Part shown: piece by piece, positions 9,155-18,023 of the stretch
Numbering within the stretch: the stretch's first letter is position 1
Layout: every line of letters begins with the position of its first letter
From: JAPPLB01 sp965204095
GTDB lineage: Bacteria; Acidobacteriota; Terriglobia; Bryobacterales; UBA6623
Direction: 5' to 3'
NCBI GenBank assembly: GCA_965204095.1
Contig: OZ241991.1
Location: forward strand, 3,596,001-3,660,000
DNA: 64,000 bases
Translations under genes and position numbers: made by a program
The notes under the pieces: model-generated
The model's database searches: none
Seen by the model: the letters and a program-made list of their open reading frames with translations, nothing else
Told to the model about the DNA's origin: nothing

Positions 9155-10563
9155 GGAAGCTGCTCCTGAACTGCGGCGAGTACTTCTTCTGGTGTTTGGC
9201 CCGGACGCACGGCGATGACTGCGGCAGGAGCCTCCCCCCGAGGGGTCCAATGCTCGATCATGCTTTGTGAGGCCGCACCGGCGAAGATATCGATCCCCGG
9301 AACGCCGAGCGCGGCGGCCAGATGTCCCCCAGCCGAGTCGTAGCCGACATAGAGATCTGACGCTGCGATATATCCGGCGAATCCGCTGAGGCTGCCTCGC
9401 CAGAAGTTGAGATCCGCGAAGGGTTCGGCGGTGTCGCCGAGTCGGCTTATGCTCGCACCGGTTTCGCGGACGCTGTCGATCAGGTACGAGGTGCGCAAGA
9501 GTTCTTCGTTGCCGGCTCCTTGATCGAGCACGACGGCGTATCCCCGGGAACGGAGCAGAAACAGCAACTCTCTCTCGAAGGGGTCCGCGACGCGCTTCGA
9601 CGGGTTGTCTCCTACGCCGAGATTGACTGCCGCCAAACGACGATTGCCGGCTGCTTCCCTCAAGTGCTCACCTCGTTGGCGATCTTCAGCGGAAAGCCGC
9701 ACATAAGGCAGACATGCCTCAGAGTCGTCGCCGAAGGTCTTGGCGAGCCACTTGTCCGTGAGTTCGCCCAGACTCGTCGCTCGTGGAGCCGCGAACGACC
9801 GGCTCTCGAAGAAGAAATAGCGAGAGTCGTCGGGGACGAGCGGCAGGATCCCCAGTTGTGTCAAGCGGGAATCGGGATCGACAACGATGTACTCTTCGGA
9901 TCTCAAGTCTTCGATCTCTTGCCGAACGATGTCGACGAGAGTGGGCCAAACACCGAGCCGATCGCGTAGCGAACTGCCACGAGAGTATGCAATCTCCCGA
10001 AGACGGACCCGAGGCTCCGAGGCGAAGAAGGCGCCAGCTTTGGCTCCCCCGAGCAGGACGAGTTCGGCTTTAGGAAATACATCTTTCATCTTTCGCAGAA
10101 CGACGCTCGTTACTGCGATGTCGGCCCCGAGGGTCACGCGCGACGGGACCAGTACCTTGCGCACAACATCGTGACGGCCGTCCTTGAAAGCGCTTGGCCG
10201 GCGCACACGGTGTGCTCGACTGAGGAGCTCGTCTTCGGTAGTGAGACGGAAGGACTGCAGGAAGCGATCGACGGATAACAGATCCGGTGCCCTCCTGCTG
10301 GTCGTGATGGTACGACAGAAGAGGCGCACGTAGAGGTCGCACAGATCCGGTTCAAACCGATCTGCCAGGGCTTCGACGACATCACGGAAAAACACCTGTG
10401 AGCTCGCTGATGCGACTTGGGGGTCTGCGGCAATCGCAAGCGCGGCCAGCTCGTCAACGGCCATTTCCCACGCCGCGCCGTCGTGGGGGTTCAAGCTCGC
10501 AATCCTTTCCGCCAGGATGCGGGCGGGCTGGTCGATGGAGTCATCCTTCACGATCATCAGCAT
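9151..10563 (-). CDS. Glycosyltransferase-like protein related to family 9 (heptosyltransferase-type)
   Basis: 470 aa. About the first 115 residues are helical and unrecognised. Then comes a GT-B-like fold: VLVPSRVTLGADIAVTSVV resembles the start of heptosyltransferases, and the C-terminal YVGYDSAGGHLAAALGVP is the family's sugar-nucleotide loop, in which 'D(S/T)xxxHxAxAxGxP' is characteristic. GT9 enzymes add heptose or other sugars in LPS-like glycans. The long N-terminal extension is unusual. The start is uncertain (ATG 10563, or the ATG two codons later), with no good ribosome binding site. It overlaps the GT4 gene by four bases. Confidence 0.7.
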   Translation of the reverse strand: MLMIVKDDSIDQPARILAERIASLNPHDGAAWEMAVDELAALAIAADPQVASASSQVFFRDVVEALADRFEPDLCDLYVRLFCRTITTSRRAPDLLSVDRFLQSFRLTTEDELLSRAHRVRRPSAFKDGRHDVVRKVLVPSRVTLGADIAVTSVVLRKMKDVFPKAELVLLGGAKAGAFFASEPRVRLREIAYSRGSSLRDRLGVWPTLVDIVRQEIEDLRSEEYIVVDPDSRLTQLGILPLVPDDSRYFFFESRSFAAPRATSLGELTDKWLAKTFGDDSEACLPYVRLSAEDRQRGEHLREAAGNRRLAAVNLGVGDNPSKRVADPFERELLFLLRSRGYAVVLDQGAGNEELLRTSYLIDSVRETGASISRLGDTAEPFADLNFWRGSLSGFAGYIAASDLYVGYDSAGGHLAAALGVPGIDIFAGAASQSMIEHWTPRGEAPAAVIAVRPGQTPEEVLAAVQEQLP

Positions 10564-10752
10564 GAAGGATGGATCGATGCCACTTCAAGTAGGAGGCTGC
10601 AGGCCCCCAGCCTGACATCGACCGGAACCAATCTCTTGTCTGCAATCGGCGAAACCTGATGTACGGCAGGTGCGAAGAGCTTCCTGCTCGTTATGTTCTC
10701 GACCCCGGCCCCTGATCAGCACCGGCATGGCGGCGCTGTTCAGTTTTTGTAA

Positions 10753-10776
10753 GAGCCTCAGGACGCACTGAGGCTC
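10753..10776. other. Perfect 9-bp inverted repeat
   Basis: GAGCCTCAG and CTGAGGCTC form a perfect stem around GACGCA. It lies about 95 bases past the rlpA-type stop and 190 bases before the next minus-strand gene. No T-run follows on the minus strand, so it is at best an atypical terminator or transcript-stabilising hairpin. Confidence 0.4.
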
Positions 10777-10870
10777 CGACGACACACCAGCCAATCCGAA
10801 TGAAGGAGTGTCAACCTCGAACAAACGGCTCTCTGGTAATGTGTCGTCGAAATACTTGGTCTTCGGTTGC

Positions 10871-11698
10871 TTATAAACAATCCAGAAATTCTCCCTTGGA
10901 AATATAAACCATGAAGCTGTCGATATTGTCGCGTCTCAGGCGCTCCATTAACCTGGTCGCGGCATACGAATCGGCTCCCGCTGCCAGCAAGACCGTGTAC
11001 CTCAGTCCGTTGGGGGTCTTTTTTCGCAGGACTCTGGCATTGCGGTATGCTGCGTTCATCTTGTCACGGAGACGCTCGGCATTTTCTCGCACACGGAAGG
11101 ATCCGACTTGTAGACCGTAGGCCGGATTTTCATTGCAGCCGCTTTCTGTGCGGCGAGGCTGGCCGGGCTGTGTTCCCGGCAAGGCGATAACCTCAAGCCG
11201 GACGCGCGCCGTACCTGGTCCGATCATCTCGATGCGGCGGGCGGCCTCCCGCGAGAGGTCGATGATGCGCTTCTTTACGAAAGGCCCACGGTCGTTGATG
11301 CGCACGTCGGTTTGAAGGCCGTTCTGCAAGTTCGTAACGCGCACCCAAGTCCCGAACGGTAATCGCAGGTGAGCCGCGGTCATCTGGTCCATGTCGTAGA
11401 TTTCACCGCTGCTCGTGGCGCGTCCGTGGTAGGGGTGTCCGTACCAACTCGCTTGACCGGTTTCCTTCGCTCCCAAGACGGCGGGAATGGGCGGCGGGAC
11501 GCGGTACTTGGGTTTGCGGCCGCATGTCGCGCCCAAGATGAGCAGTAGGAACGCGAGAATCAGAAGCGCCGCCCGGCGGGATGGCGCAGCATCCTGTGTC
11601 TTCGTGAGGCGGTGTTGTGATACGATGCCGCGCTTGGGAAGGTTGGGCTCCTCGGCGTGAGGTCGCGTCTGGCGCGGCACGTCTATTAGTAGTACCAA
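10871..11698 (-). CDS. rlpA: RlpA-like lipoprotein/septal lytic transglycosylase with SPOR domain
   Basis: 275 aa as drawn. A hydrophobic export segment (LLILAFLLLILGA) is followed by Cys, suggesting a lipoprotein although the lipobox is not canonical. The double-psi beta-barrel begins at GQASWYGHPYHGRATSSGE and contains the RINDRGPF catalytic-Asp stretch. A SPOR domain closes the protein (YGLQVGSFRVRENAERL to the end). RlpA cleaves denuded peptidoglycan strands at the septum and SPOR targets it there. Starts are ambiguous: TTG 11698 or GTG 11680. It diverges from the symporter gene at 11760. Confidence 0.85.
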   Translation of the reverse strand: MVLLIDVPRQTRPHAEEPNLPKRGIVSQHRLTKTQDAAPSRRAALLILAFLLLILGATCGRKPKYRVPPPIPAVLGAKETGQASWYGHPYHGRATSSGEIYDMDQMTAAHLRLPFGTWVRVTNLQNGLQTDVRINDRGPFVKKRIIDLSREAARRIEMIGPGTARVRLEVIALPGTQPGQPRRTESGCNENPAYGLQVGSFRVRENAERLRDKMNAAYRNARVLRKKTPNGLRYTVLLAAGADSYAATRLMERLRRDNIDSFMVYISKGEFLDCL

Positions 11699-11759
11699 GA
11701 TTTGAGTGGAGTACGACCGTTGCCCGTGAGGCCGGCCGGGTCAAGAGGTAGATCGATAC

Positions 11760-13043
11760 ATGGAAGAACCAACTCCGGAAGCAACGCAGCGTTCCCGCGA
11801 AAGGCTGTTCTTGATTCTGGGCGCCGTTGCTTTGATCGTCGCGCTTGCAGGTGGTGTGACCGGAAACGCTGCCCTTCTCGGTCCGGGCGTCATAGGGCTG
11901 CTGGCCATGCTCGCGATCTACTTCCAGATGCACTCGACTCTGAAGATCTTCGCGTTCACATTCTGGGTGTTCGCCTTTTTTGTTGCCGCGCTCTTCTATC
12001 CATCTCTTTTTCTGAATTGGGGAAGCTTCGAGCAGAAGCGGCTGATCGTTCCTCTGATTCAGCTCATCATGTTCGGCATGGGCTCGACCTTGAGTCTGAC
12101 CGATTTCGCACGCGCCTTTCGGATGCCCAAGGCAGTGGGGATCGGCATCGTCCTGCAGTTCAGCGTGATGCCGGTGGCCGGTTGGGGGATCGCCACCTCG
12201 TTCGGCTTCGACCCGGAAGTGGCAACTGGCATCATCCTTATTGGGGCATGCTCAGGCGGAGTGGCATCCAACGTGATGGCTTATCTTGCCAAGGGCAACG
12301 TAGCTCTTTCGGTCACGATGACGGCCTGTTCGACCATCGTATCGCCGCTGTTGACGCCTCTCGCAATGAAGCTATTGGCGGGTCGGCTGATGGAGATCAA
12401 TGTCTGGGACATGATGATCTCGATCATCGAGTTGATCATTCTTCCCATCGGCGCCGGACTCGTTACCAATGCGATGTTGCACACGAAGATGCCCGCTCGG
12501 ATCTGGAGATCGACTGCGTTGCTGCTTGCCATATCTTTCTTTGCTCTGGGGTATTCGGGCGTCGTCGAGTCCATTGATGTTGTCTTGGCGCGGCAGATGG
12601 GACCGCTAGCCGTGGCTCTGTTGCTGATGGCCCTGCTTCGCAAGGAATGGCTGGAGCACGGACTGCCGGTGGTCTCGATGGTCGGAATTTGCTACATCAT
12701 CGCGATCATTGCCGCCAGCAATCAGGAAAAGCTGCTGACGGTCGGCGCGGGATTGTTCGCTGCGGCGCTACTCCACAACTGTCTCGGATATTTTCTCGGC
12801 TACTGGGGGGCCCGAGCGAGTGGCGTCAAGGAGAGTGATGCCCGCACAGTGGCGTTTGAAGTCGGCATGCAGAACGGCGGCATGGGAACCGCTCTGGCCA
12901 TGGAAGTGCTGAAGAGCCCCAGCGCGGCCTTGGGGCCAGCTATCTTCGGCACGTGGATGAACATCTCAGGCTCCACGCTGGCCTCCTGGTGGAAGGAACG
13001 ACCACTTGATGGGGCTCTTGAGGCGGAGGCGGCGAGCGGCTGA
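11760..13043 (+). CDS. Bile acid:sodium symporter (BASS/SBF) family transporter
   Basis: 427 aa integral inner-membrane protein with about 10-11 hydrophobic segments. The family hallmark is GACSGGVASNVMAYLAKG in the middle, together with the GMGSTLSLTDFARAF stretch. Members move organic anions (bile acids, 2-keto acids such as pantoate or pyruvate, sulfated compounds) with Na+. About 40 N-terminal residues before the SBF core carry two extra hydrophobic segments. ATG 11760 is preceded by AGAGGTAG at good spacing. Use of a sodium gradient would fit the Na+-pumping NQR at 21.7-27.8 kb. Substrate unknown. Confidence 0.88.
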   Translation: MEEPTPEATQRSRERLFLILGAVALIVALAGGVTGNAALLGPGVIGLLAMLAIYFQMHSTLKIFAFTFWVFAFFVAALFYPSLFLNWGSFEQKRLIVPLIQLIMFGMGSTLSLTDFARAFRMPKAVGIGIVLQFSVMPVAGWGIATSFGFDPEVATGIILIGACSGGVASNVMAYLAKGNVALSVTMTACSTIVSPLLTPLAMKLLAGRLMEINVWDMMISIIELIILPIGAGLVTNAMLHTKMPARIWRSTALLLAISFFALGYSGVVESIDVVLARQMGPLAVALLLMALLRKEWLEHGLPVVSMVGICYIIAIIAASNQEKLLTVGAGLFAAALLHNCLGYFLGYWGARASGVKESDARTVAFEVGMQNGGMGTALAMEVLKSPSAALGPAIFGTWMNISGSTLASWWKERPLDGALEAEAASG

Positions 13044-13263
13044 GTCCGCAGTCGTGTGGGAGACCGGCTTGCTTTTCTTCCCACCTGACGGTCGAAGCAC
13101 ATATTAGACTGTCATTCCTACGTTGCTCCGGCTTGCGGTGCTAACAGGTGTCGACAAATACGCCTGAACATCAACAAGGCGAAGCGTCAGGCAGCTTGTG
13201 CCTCCCCTGACGACCTTCTTGAGCATTGCGCTTTGCGTCCAGCCCGGGATTGTAATAAAGGCC

Positions 13264-14325
13264 CTAGGGCATTGGTTCATCCTCGGTCTTGGGATCGCGA
13301 ATAAGGCCTATGCGGCGACTGATCCGGAAGACGAGCGACCGTCTCAAAAAAGCCAGGTGCTGTTGTGTTTCCTTCAGTTCACGCTCGAGACTCATCGCCC
13401 AATCTGATCGTTCGATGACCCGTTGCTCTGTCTCATCCAGTCGCTCGATGAGCTTTGTACGGTCGACTCGGACGCTCTCGAGTTCCATGTTCAGTTCTTG
13501 AGCCCATCTCGTTCGCTCAGCGTTCTCTTGCTCGAGCTCGCGCACTTTCTCCTGTAGCGCCATTATGTGCTGCTCGAGCTCCTGCACTTGCTTCAGTAGC
13601 GCTTTCACGTGTTGCTCACGCTCGCGGAGGACGTTTCCTCCCGAAGGCAGAAATACGAATGCCGGCGGTCCGTGTTGCGGCTGCTTGGAGCAAACGGCGA
13701 GGAAGAAGTGAGCGCTCTCCGGATCGCGTTCCCGTCCGCCGAGCTGCGTGCACACTTCTTCCCCTTGCGGAGGGATGAACGTGATCGCGTCTGAATGGTT
13801 CTCAAGAAACAGCATGACGTAGGGGAAGCGCTTCCGAAGCTCCGATTCGAACTCGCTGTACTCGAACTCGTGGACGTGGAAGGGATTGAGCTCCTCCCGT
13901 GATTCCTGCGAGTAGATGCGGTTGGGTGTTGAGACGAGTAGTTGCCCGTGGGGAGCCAGGACTCGCGCCGCTTCGCTGATGAGCGTCTGCCAATCGTCCA
14001 TGTGCTCGATGACTTCGAAGGCGGAAATCACGTCCACCGAAGCGTCGGGAACGGGCAGGCGTCCACAGTCGGCGTTGATCAAAGCCACTTTCGGGTGTGC
14101 GTATTCTTCGCGGGCCGCTCCAAGGGCTTCAGCGGACGTATCAAGGGCAAGCACCAAGCGCGCCGACGTTGCCAGGAACGCGGAGCCATAGCCGACCCCG
14201 CAACCGGCATCCACTACAAGCTTGCCATGAACCAGGGGCTCGGCGAACTGGTACCGCGCCCAGTGCTCGTTCATCAGGTCGGGATCAGTTTTCCCGGGGA
14301 TGACGCGCTCGCCGGTGAACTCCAT
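13264..14325 (-). CDS. SAM-dependent methyltransferase with C-terminal coiled coil
   Basis: 353 aa from ATG 14325 (MEFTGERVIPG), a start typical of this methyltransferase group. Class I motif I is VVDAGCGVGYGSAF, followed by LALDTS (acidic motif II), and VISAFEVIEHM as post-motif. Residues from about 225 to 330 are a long heptad-rich helix (QELEQHIMALQEKVRELEQE), so the protein probably oligomerises or tethers to a partner. Such enzymes are common in O-antigen/glycan clusters, where they cap or modify chains. No polysaccharide gene is adjacent except the upstream short frame. Confidence 0.85.
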   Translation of the reverse strand: MEFTGERVIPGKTDPDLMNEHWARYQFAEPLVHGKLVVDAGCGVGYGSAFLATSARLVLALDTSAEALGAAREEYAHPKVALINADCGRLPVPDASVDVISAFEVIEHMDDWQTLISEAARVLAPHGQLLVSTPNRIYSQESREELNPFHVHEFEYSEFESELRKRFPYVMLFLENHSDAITFIPPQGEEVCTQLGGRERDPESAHFFLAVCSKQPQHGPPAFVFLPSGGNVLREREQHVKALLKQVQELEQHIMALQEKVRELEQENAERTRWAQELNMELESVRVDRTKLIERLDETEQRVIERSDWAMSLERELKETQQHLAFLRRSLVFRISRRIGLIRDPKTEDEPMP

Positions 14326-14345
14326 CAATACGCCTGTGCAAGGCC

Positions 14346-14627
14346 TCAAATGGCGTTTAAGGCGTGCCAATCGAGGGCTCGGCCGGCACGCTTTCTGAGC
14401 CCCGGGATGACACTTTTCACCAGTTGGGATGAGCGGTGCTTATCGCGCCAGACCGAGGCGGTGCCGCCCTCCGCCGCCTGGGGGGAGTTGTCGCGACCGT
14501 CGAGCGAAGGCGATTCTAAATAGTCTTCTTCCGGAATCTTCTTCTCGTGCCGGTGGAGAATGCGCTCAAGGATCTGCTTGACAGTGGTGATGATGTGCTT
14601 CCGGCTCATCTCCTTATTAATGTACAC
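14346..14627 (-). CDS. Small basic protein of unknown function upstream of the methyltransferase
   Basis: A 93-codon frame that ends 20 bases before the methyltransferase start. The first 35 residues look like a real amphipathic helix rich in Arg, Lys and His (KQILERILHRHEKKIP). AAGGAG sits directly against an internal ATG at 14609, too close to serve it, so GTG 14627 is used here with doubt. I recognise no family. The neighbour and the operon-like spacing are the main support. Confidence 0.35.
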   Translation of the reverse strand: MYINKEMSRKHIITTVKQILERILHRHEKKIPEEDYLESPSLDGRDNSPQAAEGGTASVWRDKHRSSQLVKSVIPGLRKRAGRALDWHALNAI

Positions 14628-14758
14628 ATATCATGTGATGGGAACGCCCAGATGAGGATTGCAGCGCACGATGAGTGTGCTGTGTCCAACTGTCTGCGAG
14701 CAGAGGCCCTAACCGGCTCGACCTGCTGGATTCTCACCGTAAGCTGTCGAAAACTTGC

Positions 14759-14893
14759 CTAGGTGCTGCCGAGATCCTCCGAAACGCTGTCGAAGACTTC
14801 GATGTCTCCGCCGCCGTTCAGGGTTACCATCACGTTGAACTGACTATCGAACGCCGTGGCCCCATCGACCTGATAGCAAGAATCGAAAGCACC
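14759..14893 (-). pseudogene. C-terminal relic of an unidentified beta-rich protein
   Basis: On the minus strand, 44 codons ending in TAG at 14759 read like a genuine protein end: CYQVDGATAFDSQFNV, then VTLNGGGDIEVFDSVSEDL. No start codon lies in the frame and the sequence upstream of it is arginine-rich noise. The spacing of aromatic, Asp and Gly residues suggests a secreted beta-sandwich. I take it as the decayed end of a lost gene. Apart from this, bases 14628-14934 show nothing. Confidence 0.3.
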
Positions 14894-14934
14894 CCGCCTC
14901 GCGCATCGCCTTGCCTCGTGGAGAGAAAAACAGG

Positions 14935-16929
14935 TTAGTTGAGGTAAGTGTAATCATCGAGAACGCGTGAGACCGTTGCCAGTACTTCGTGCTCGTCGTC
15001 GTCGGAGATCAATCCTAGGTCTTTGTACTCTGAAAGCCGTTTTGCCAGCACGTCTCGCAGTTCGACGGTGTCATGACCGGTGTACTCGATCACTTCTCGT
15101 ACAGAGTCGCCCCGGATCAGCTTATTGACGACCGGCCGACCGTTGAAGCCAACGGCGACATTGACCTCTGTAACGACACCGAAGAGATTGTGGAGATCAC
15201 CGAGAGTCTCCTGGTAGGCGCCGAGCAGCAGAAACGCCAAGTAGTAGGGCTCGTCGCTGCGGGTGCGATGGAGCTCCAACACTTCCTTGACGTCCTTCAG
15301 ATCGACGAACTTGTCGACCGCGCCGTCGGAGTCGCACGTAATGTCGCATAGCACGCCGTACTCGGTCGGAAGTTCGTTCAAACGATGGATGGGCATGATG
15401 GGGAAAAGCTGATCAAACGCCCAGAAATCCGGCAGTGACTGAAACATCGAGAAATTGCAGATGTACTTCGAGGAAAGCAGCCCGTCGAGCTCGTTGAACT
15501 CCTCCGGCCGCTGCTTCATTGACTTCGAAAGCCTCGCCGCCTCGCGGCAGATCTTCCAGAACAGCCATTCACCTTTGGCCTTCTCGATCAAGTCGAGATA
15601 GCCGAGCTCAAACAGAGAGTTGAGGTCTTCACGGTGCTGAATGGCGTCGTGGTAGTACTCACGACAGTTCTTCGCGTTGATATCTCGGGCGAGGTCGATC
15701 ATTTCCGACACAGGTTCGGAGTCGGATGTGATGGTGTCGAGTGAGTACAAACCGGAGCGGCCCGGCGCGATGACTTTCTTGACGTCGGAGATCAACATCG
15801 AGTGATAACTCACCATGGCGCGGCCGCTCTCGGTGACGATCGTCGGAGGCGCCACGCTTTCGCTTTCGCAAACGTCCTTGATGACGTACACGACGTCATT
15901 GGCGAACTCTTGCACCGAGTAGTTGACGGAAAATGCCGAAGCTGTCTTGCTGCCGTCGTAATCGACGCCAAGGCCGCCGCCGACGTTCAGGTATTCGACT
16001 TCGAATCCCATCTTGCGCACTTTGGAGTAGACGCGAGCGGCCTCTTTGACGGCTTGCTTGGCGCTCTTGATGTTGGTGATCTGTGATCCGATGTGGAAGT
16101 GCAGCATCCGCAGGAGATGCGATCTGCCGGCTTCACGCAGTTGCTCCAGGGTACGGACCAGAGCAATCGTACTCATACCGAATTTGGCGAACTCACCACC
16201 GGACTCCTCCCACTTGCCGCTACCGCGTGAATACAGCTTGACGCGAATGCCCATGTTGGGCTCGACCCCCAGCTTCTCGCCGAGCTTGAGGCTGCTCTGC
16301 ATGTCCTCGGGATCTTCGACGACGACAATCGTGTTGCGGCCGACTTTTTCCGCTAAGATCGCCATGCGCAGGAAGAGGTCATCCTTAAGTCCGTTGCATA
16401 CGATCAGTGCGTCATCGGCGAGGGGCATGGCCATCGCGTTGACCAACTCGGCCTTGCTGCCGACCTCCAACCCGTAGCAGTACGCGAGCCCCGAGTCGAC
16501 GAGTCTTCGCACTACTTCTGATTTCTGGTTGACCTTTACCGGGAAGACCCCCAAGTGGTCGCCCCGGTAGTCGAATTCCTCGATCGAGTTGCGAAAGGCC
16601 TTGTGAATCGCTTCCAGGCAGTCGTCCAGAATCTGCGGAAAGCGCAGCAGGAAAGGCGTTGACAGCCGCTGGCGAATCAGGCCGTCGACCACTTCCTTGA
16701 CGTCGATCGAAAGGCTGCGGTCACGCGACGGCGAGACGGCCAGATGGCCCTGCTTGTTGATAAAAAAGTAGTCGAACCCCCAATTGTCGATGCCATAGGT
16801 TTTGGCCACGCGTTCGACAATGCTACTCCCGGCTTTTACGGAAAGAGCCTCGTATTGCGTGGCGGCCATGGGGTTTGCCCGGGCTGCGGGCACGGCGAGA
16901 AAGGTCCGCAACCGCGTTGCGAACCCCAT
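14935..16929 (-). CDS. speA: Biosynthetic arginine decarboxylase
   Basis: PLP-dependent fold-III decarboxylase that turns arginine into agmatine, the first step of the agmatine route to putrescine. At 664 aa it matches the biosynthetic SpeA family. Motifs in order: GVFPVKVNQK with the Schiff-base Lys, LHFHIGSQ, LNVGGGLGVDYDGS (phosphate loop), and near the C-terminus CDITCDSDGAVDKF, which carries the catalytic Cys from the neighbouring subunit. The drawn start, ATG 16929, has only a weak binding site; MAATQY at 16869 is an alternative. It diverges from the dehydrogenase gene with about 100 bases between them. No speB is visible. Confidence 0.95.
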   Translation of the reverse strand: MGFATRLRTFLAVPAARANPMAATQYEALSVKAGSSIVERVAKTYGIDNWGFDYFFINKQGHLAVSPSRDRSLSIDVKEVVDGLIRQRLSTPFLLRFPQILDDCLEAIHKAFRNSIEEFDYRGDHLGVFPVKVNQKSEVVRRLVDSGLAYCYGLEVGSKAELVNAMAMPLADDALIVCNGLKDDLFLRMAILAEKVGRNTIVVVEDPEDMQSSLKLGEKLGVEPNMGIRVKLYSRGSGKWEESGGEFAKFGMSTIALVRTLEQLREAGRSHLLRMLHFHIGSQITNIKSAKQAVKEAARVYSKVRKMGFEVEYLNVGGGLGVDYDGSKTASAFSVNYSVQEFANDVVYVIKDVCESESVAPPTIVTESGRAMVSYHSMLISDVKKVIAPGRSGLYSLDTITSDSEPVSEMIDLARDINAKNCREYYHDAIQHREDLNSLFELGYLDLIEKAKGEWLFWKICREAARLSKSMKQRPEEFNELDGLLSSKYICNFSMFQSLPDFWAFDQLFPIMPIHRLNELPTEYGVLCDITCDSDGAVDKFVDLKDVKEVLELHRTRSDEPYYLAFLLLGAYQETLGDLHNLFGVVTEVNVAVGFNGRPVVNKLIRGDSVREVIEYTGHDTVELRDVLAKRLSEYKDLGLISDDDEHEVLATVSRVLDDYTYLN

Positions 16930-17029
16930 TCATCATAGCCTGGGAATGTTGCAATGCCTCACCGGCAATGGATTGCTTTCACGCTGGTTTGTCGCTCGGC
17001 TAAACTGGATTGCCTTGGTGCCTCCACCT

Positions 17030-18016
17030 ATGTCAGAAGAAAATTTCAACCGTCCCGTACTGATTGTCACCGGAACCCCACCGCAGGGCTGGTTTGATCG
17101 TCTTACAGCGATCGAAGAGCTGGTGGAAATCTGCCGCTGCCCTTCGGAAGAGGAAACCCAGGCTCGGTTGCCGGAGGCGGATTGCGCGTTCGCATGGGAG
17201 AAAGGCGCCTTCTGGATCCGAGACTCGTTGGGCAAAGCGGCTAGGCTGAAGTGGATGCAGATTAGCTCGGCCGGTCTTGAGCGGATCATATCGCCGGAGT
17301 TGATCGAGAGTCCCGTAGTGCTTGTGAACGGCCAGGGTCTCTACGCTCCAGCTCTCGCCGAGTTTGTGATCTTTTCGATCCTCTTCTTTGTGAAGAGCTT
17401 TCGCCGCATCGACAGCAATCGGGCCAAGCGCCGCTGGGACCGTTTCCTGGGTCAGGAGGCGCGCGGCCAGACGCTGTCGATTATCGGCTACGGAGGCACA
17501 GGACGTGCCACGGCAAAACTAGCCAAGGCAATGGGCATGAAGGTGACCGCCGTGAAGCGGAACACGGCGGTTGTTGAAGGTTCCCAATGGGTGGACGAGG
17601 TGGTTCCGCTGGAGCACTGGCATGAAGCCCTGAGGGCCGCTGACTTTGTGTGCAACGCGCTTCCGTTTACCGACGCGACAAAAGGGATGTTCGGCGAAGC
17701 TGAGTTTCGCGCGATGAGGGAGTCCTCGGTCTACATCAGCGTCGGCCGCGGCAAGACAACGCAGGAAGATGTCATGATCCGGGCTCTGAAAGAAGGCTGG
17801 ATCGCTGGCGCTGGATTGGATGTCTTCCAGACCGAGCCGTTGCCCGAGGAGAGTGAGCTGTGGAATCTGGAGAACGTGATCCTGTCGCCCCACTGCACCG
17901 ACGTGACGACGACGTATCACATCGAGTCGGCACGGTTGCTTTGTGAGAATGTCGAGCGTTGGCTCAATGGCGAGCCTTTGCTCAACGTGGTAGCGGACAA
18001 AGCACGAGGTTACTAA
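17030..18016 (+). CDS. D-isomer-specific 2-hydroxyacid dehydrogenase
   Basis: 328 aa NAD(P)-dependent dehydrogenase of the D-2-hydroxyacid family (phosphoglycerate, glyoxylate or hydroxypyruvate reductase type). The Rossmann loop GYGGTGRATAKLAKAMGMKV is clear. The catalytic triad can be placed at Arg in SVGRGK, Glu in QTEPLPEE and His in LSPHCTD. The frame is open far upstream, but ATG 17030 gives the normal N-terminus. The gene converges on the KDG-kinase-type gene with 7 bases between stops. The acid reduced is not known. Confidence 0.88.
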   Translation: MSEENFNRPVLIVTGTPPQGWFDRLTAIEELVEICRCPSEEETQARLPEADCAFAWEKGAFWIRDSLGKAARLKWMQISSAGLERIISPELIESPVVLVNGQGLYAPALAEFVIFSILFFVKSFRRIDSNRAKRRWDRFLGQEARGQTLSIIGYGGTGRATAKLAKAMGMKVTAVKRNTAVVEGSQWVDEVVPLEHWHEALRAADFVCNALPFTDATKGMFGEAEFRAMRESSVYISVGRGKTTQEDVMIRALKEGWIAGAGLDVFQTEPLPEESELWNLENVILSPHCTDVTTTYHIESARLLCENVERWLNGEPLLNVVADKARGY

Positions 18017-18023
18017 AGACAGG

